Shown here one piece after another: positions 5,586-6,371 of a stretch of DNA of 6,371 nt; position 1 is the stretch's first letter; each line of letters starts with the position of its first letter. The notes under the pieces are model-generated. The model was not told the origin of the DNA. It worked only from the letters and a program-made list of their open reading frames with translations, and did no database searches. The DNA comes from JAZRZI01 sp045601325 (GTDB lineage Bacteria > Bacillota_I > Bacilli_A > RFN20 > CAG-826). A program made the position numbers and the translations under genes. The stretch is from contig JAZRZI010000055.1 in assembly GCA_045601325.1 (NCBI GenBank), forward strand, positions 1-6,371, written 5' to 3'.

Positions 5586-5680
5586 AAATGGGTTTGCGTC
5601 ACGCGTGGAATAGAAATTTTATTATAAATAATAACTCGATTTTTGAGTCTGGGATGTCAACATCAGACCTTGGGATTATT
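5586..5680. other. 3' untranslated stretch with a run of small hairpins
   Basis: Between the methyltransferase stop codon and the shared terminator there is no gene. Consecutive inverted repeats are seen: TTATTA-TAAA-TAATAA (5619-5634), ACTC/GAGT (5634-5648) and a bulged GTCT..GATG-TCAA-CATC-AGAC hairpin (5647-5668). A short GCGT-C-ACGC dyad is also present. They may be only 3' UTR structure of the methyltransferase mRNA; no known RNA class is recognised. Confidence 0.35.
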
Positions 5681-6371
5681 TTACTTTGCCTTTTTAGAAA
5701 CTATCATCAAATGTTCTGCGTGAGATAGATATTCTTTTCTCTCACAAAGAGAATACGAAACTTCATACCACGCCATTCTCTCAGCCCTTGTTAGTTTTTC
5801 TAAGATATGCATATAAGGAGCAAGAATACCTTCTTGAGAAAACTCTGTAACAATTTTAAGACCATCTATTTTATTAATCAGTTTTTCACTATCTTCAATT
5901 GATGACATATATGCATTTGTAAAAGCTTTAAAAGATAATGACTCGCCGTTCCTAACAACATCAAAATAAGGTGCGTCTTTAAAAACTACTTTTGGTAAGT
6001 CTCTTAAGTCATAAATTACACCACCATACATCATGATAAAGGAAGTAAATAAATAGCCACATTTCTTTAAAACCCTTTTAGCTTCTTGTAATGCTTTAAT
6101 TCTATCTTCTTCATCCATAAGATGATAAATAGGACCCATTAAAAATACTGCATCAAATGATTCATCATTAAATTGAGATAAATCTAAAGCATTTCCCACA
6201 ATTGCTTTTATTTTAGTCTTGTATTGCTTACTTTTATTCCTAGCGAATTTTATATTCTCTTCTGACAAATCGAGTAATGTGACGTCATGATTCTTTAAAG
6301 CATAATGAATGGAATAATGACCAGGTCCCCTACCGATATCTAATATAGAATCATCATCTTTAATATATTTA
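5681..6371 (-). CDS. Class I SAM-dependent methyltransferase (5' end outside window)
   Basis: The frame stays open from the stop codon (5681-5683) to the right window edge, so 229 C-terminal residues are visible and the true start lies beyond 6371. A TTG at 6266-6268 could be called as a start, but the SAM-binding motif lies upstream of it. Motif I reads ILDIGRGPGHYS (LDIGRGPG at 6320-6343), and the strand-2 acid is the Asp of TLLDLS (6269-6271). The motif II/post region FDAVFLMGPIYHL is at 6119-6157, followed by DRIKALQEAKRVLKKCGYLF. This is the Methyltransf_11/25-like Rossmann fold. Relatives usually have about 35-45 residues before motif I, so most of the protein is here. The substrate cannot be deduced; a small molecule is as likely as a macromolecule. 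Arg in the glycine motif (GRGPG rather than the common GCGPG or GGGPG) is mildly unusual. No other gene of its operon is visible. Confidence 0.85.
   Translation of the reverse strand, partial: KYIKDDDSILDIGRGPGHYSIHYALKNHDVTLLDLSEENIKFARNKSKQYKTKIKAIVGNALDLSQFNDESFDAVFLMGPIYHLMDEEDRIKALQEAKRVLKKCGYLFTSFIMMYGGVIYDLRDLPKVVFKDAPYFDVVRNGESLSFKAFTNAYMSSIEDSEKLINKIDGLKIVTEFSQEGILAPYMHILEKLTRAERMAWYEVSYSLCERKEYLSHAEHLMIVSKKAK

Noticed and set aside
5681..6268. Complete 195-residue methyltransferase starting at TTG 6266-6268
   Set aside because: The frame is open to the window edge and SAM-binding motif I lies upstream of this TTG, so the gene is partial rather than short.

Overview
The window looks like chromosomal DNA from an AT-rich, low-GC Gram-positive bacterium of the Bacilli/Mollicutes-related type, such as an uncultured gut lineage. 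The evidence is strong AGGAGG-type ribosome binding sites before almost every gene, compact hairpin-plus-U-tract terminators, TTGACA/TATAAT-like promoters, and protein families typical of Firmicutes. All long genes stay open under the standard bacterial code with TGG as Trp, which argues against a Mycoplasma-type UGA=Trp code. The taxonomic placement is inference, not a database result.

Layout from left to right. Positions 1-133 hold no convincing gene but several strong hairpins. A minus-strand two-gene operon follows (1840 down to 181). It encodes a YdjI-type SPFH/Band-7 protein with a tandem zinc-ribbon tail, then a four-helix membrane protein whose ribosome binding site overlaps the first gene's stop codon; a terminator lies at 134-162. 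A second minus-strand operon (promoter at 5118-5146, genes 5093 down to 2001, terminator at 1951-1984) encodes a Fic-domain protein followed 12 bases later by an EF-G-like translational GTPase, again with stop codon and ribosome binding site overlapping. On the plus strand a divergent 72-residue, two-helix membrane protein (5275-5493) has its own promoter and terminator. The right end is the C-terminal 229 residues of a minus-strand class I SAM-dependent methyltransferase that runs off the window. It converges on the small membrane gene across a two-hairpin terminator region.

The most interesting unit is the Fic/EF-G-like operon. Known Fic-fold enzymes modify GTPases or translation factors: Doc phosphorylates EF-Tu, and IbpA and VopS AMPylate Rho GTPases. 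Here a Fic protein is translationally linked to an EF-G paralogue. Both proteins carry unusual active-site residues. The Fic motif has His where the Mg-binding Asp/Glu normally sits, and the inhibitory-helix Glu position is Ile. The GTPase has Asn where translational GTPases normally carry the catalytic His. A modifier/target relationship is a hypothesis only. A long imperfect inverted repeat abutting the Fic promoter could be its operator.

The SPFH/membrane-protein pair resembles the membrane-stress YdjGHI/PspA-type systems of Bacillus, although no PspA homologue is visible here. The remaining content is ordinary.
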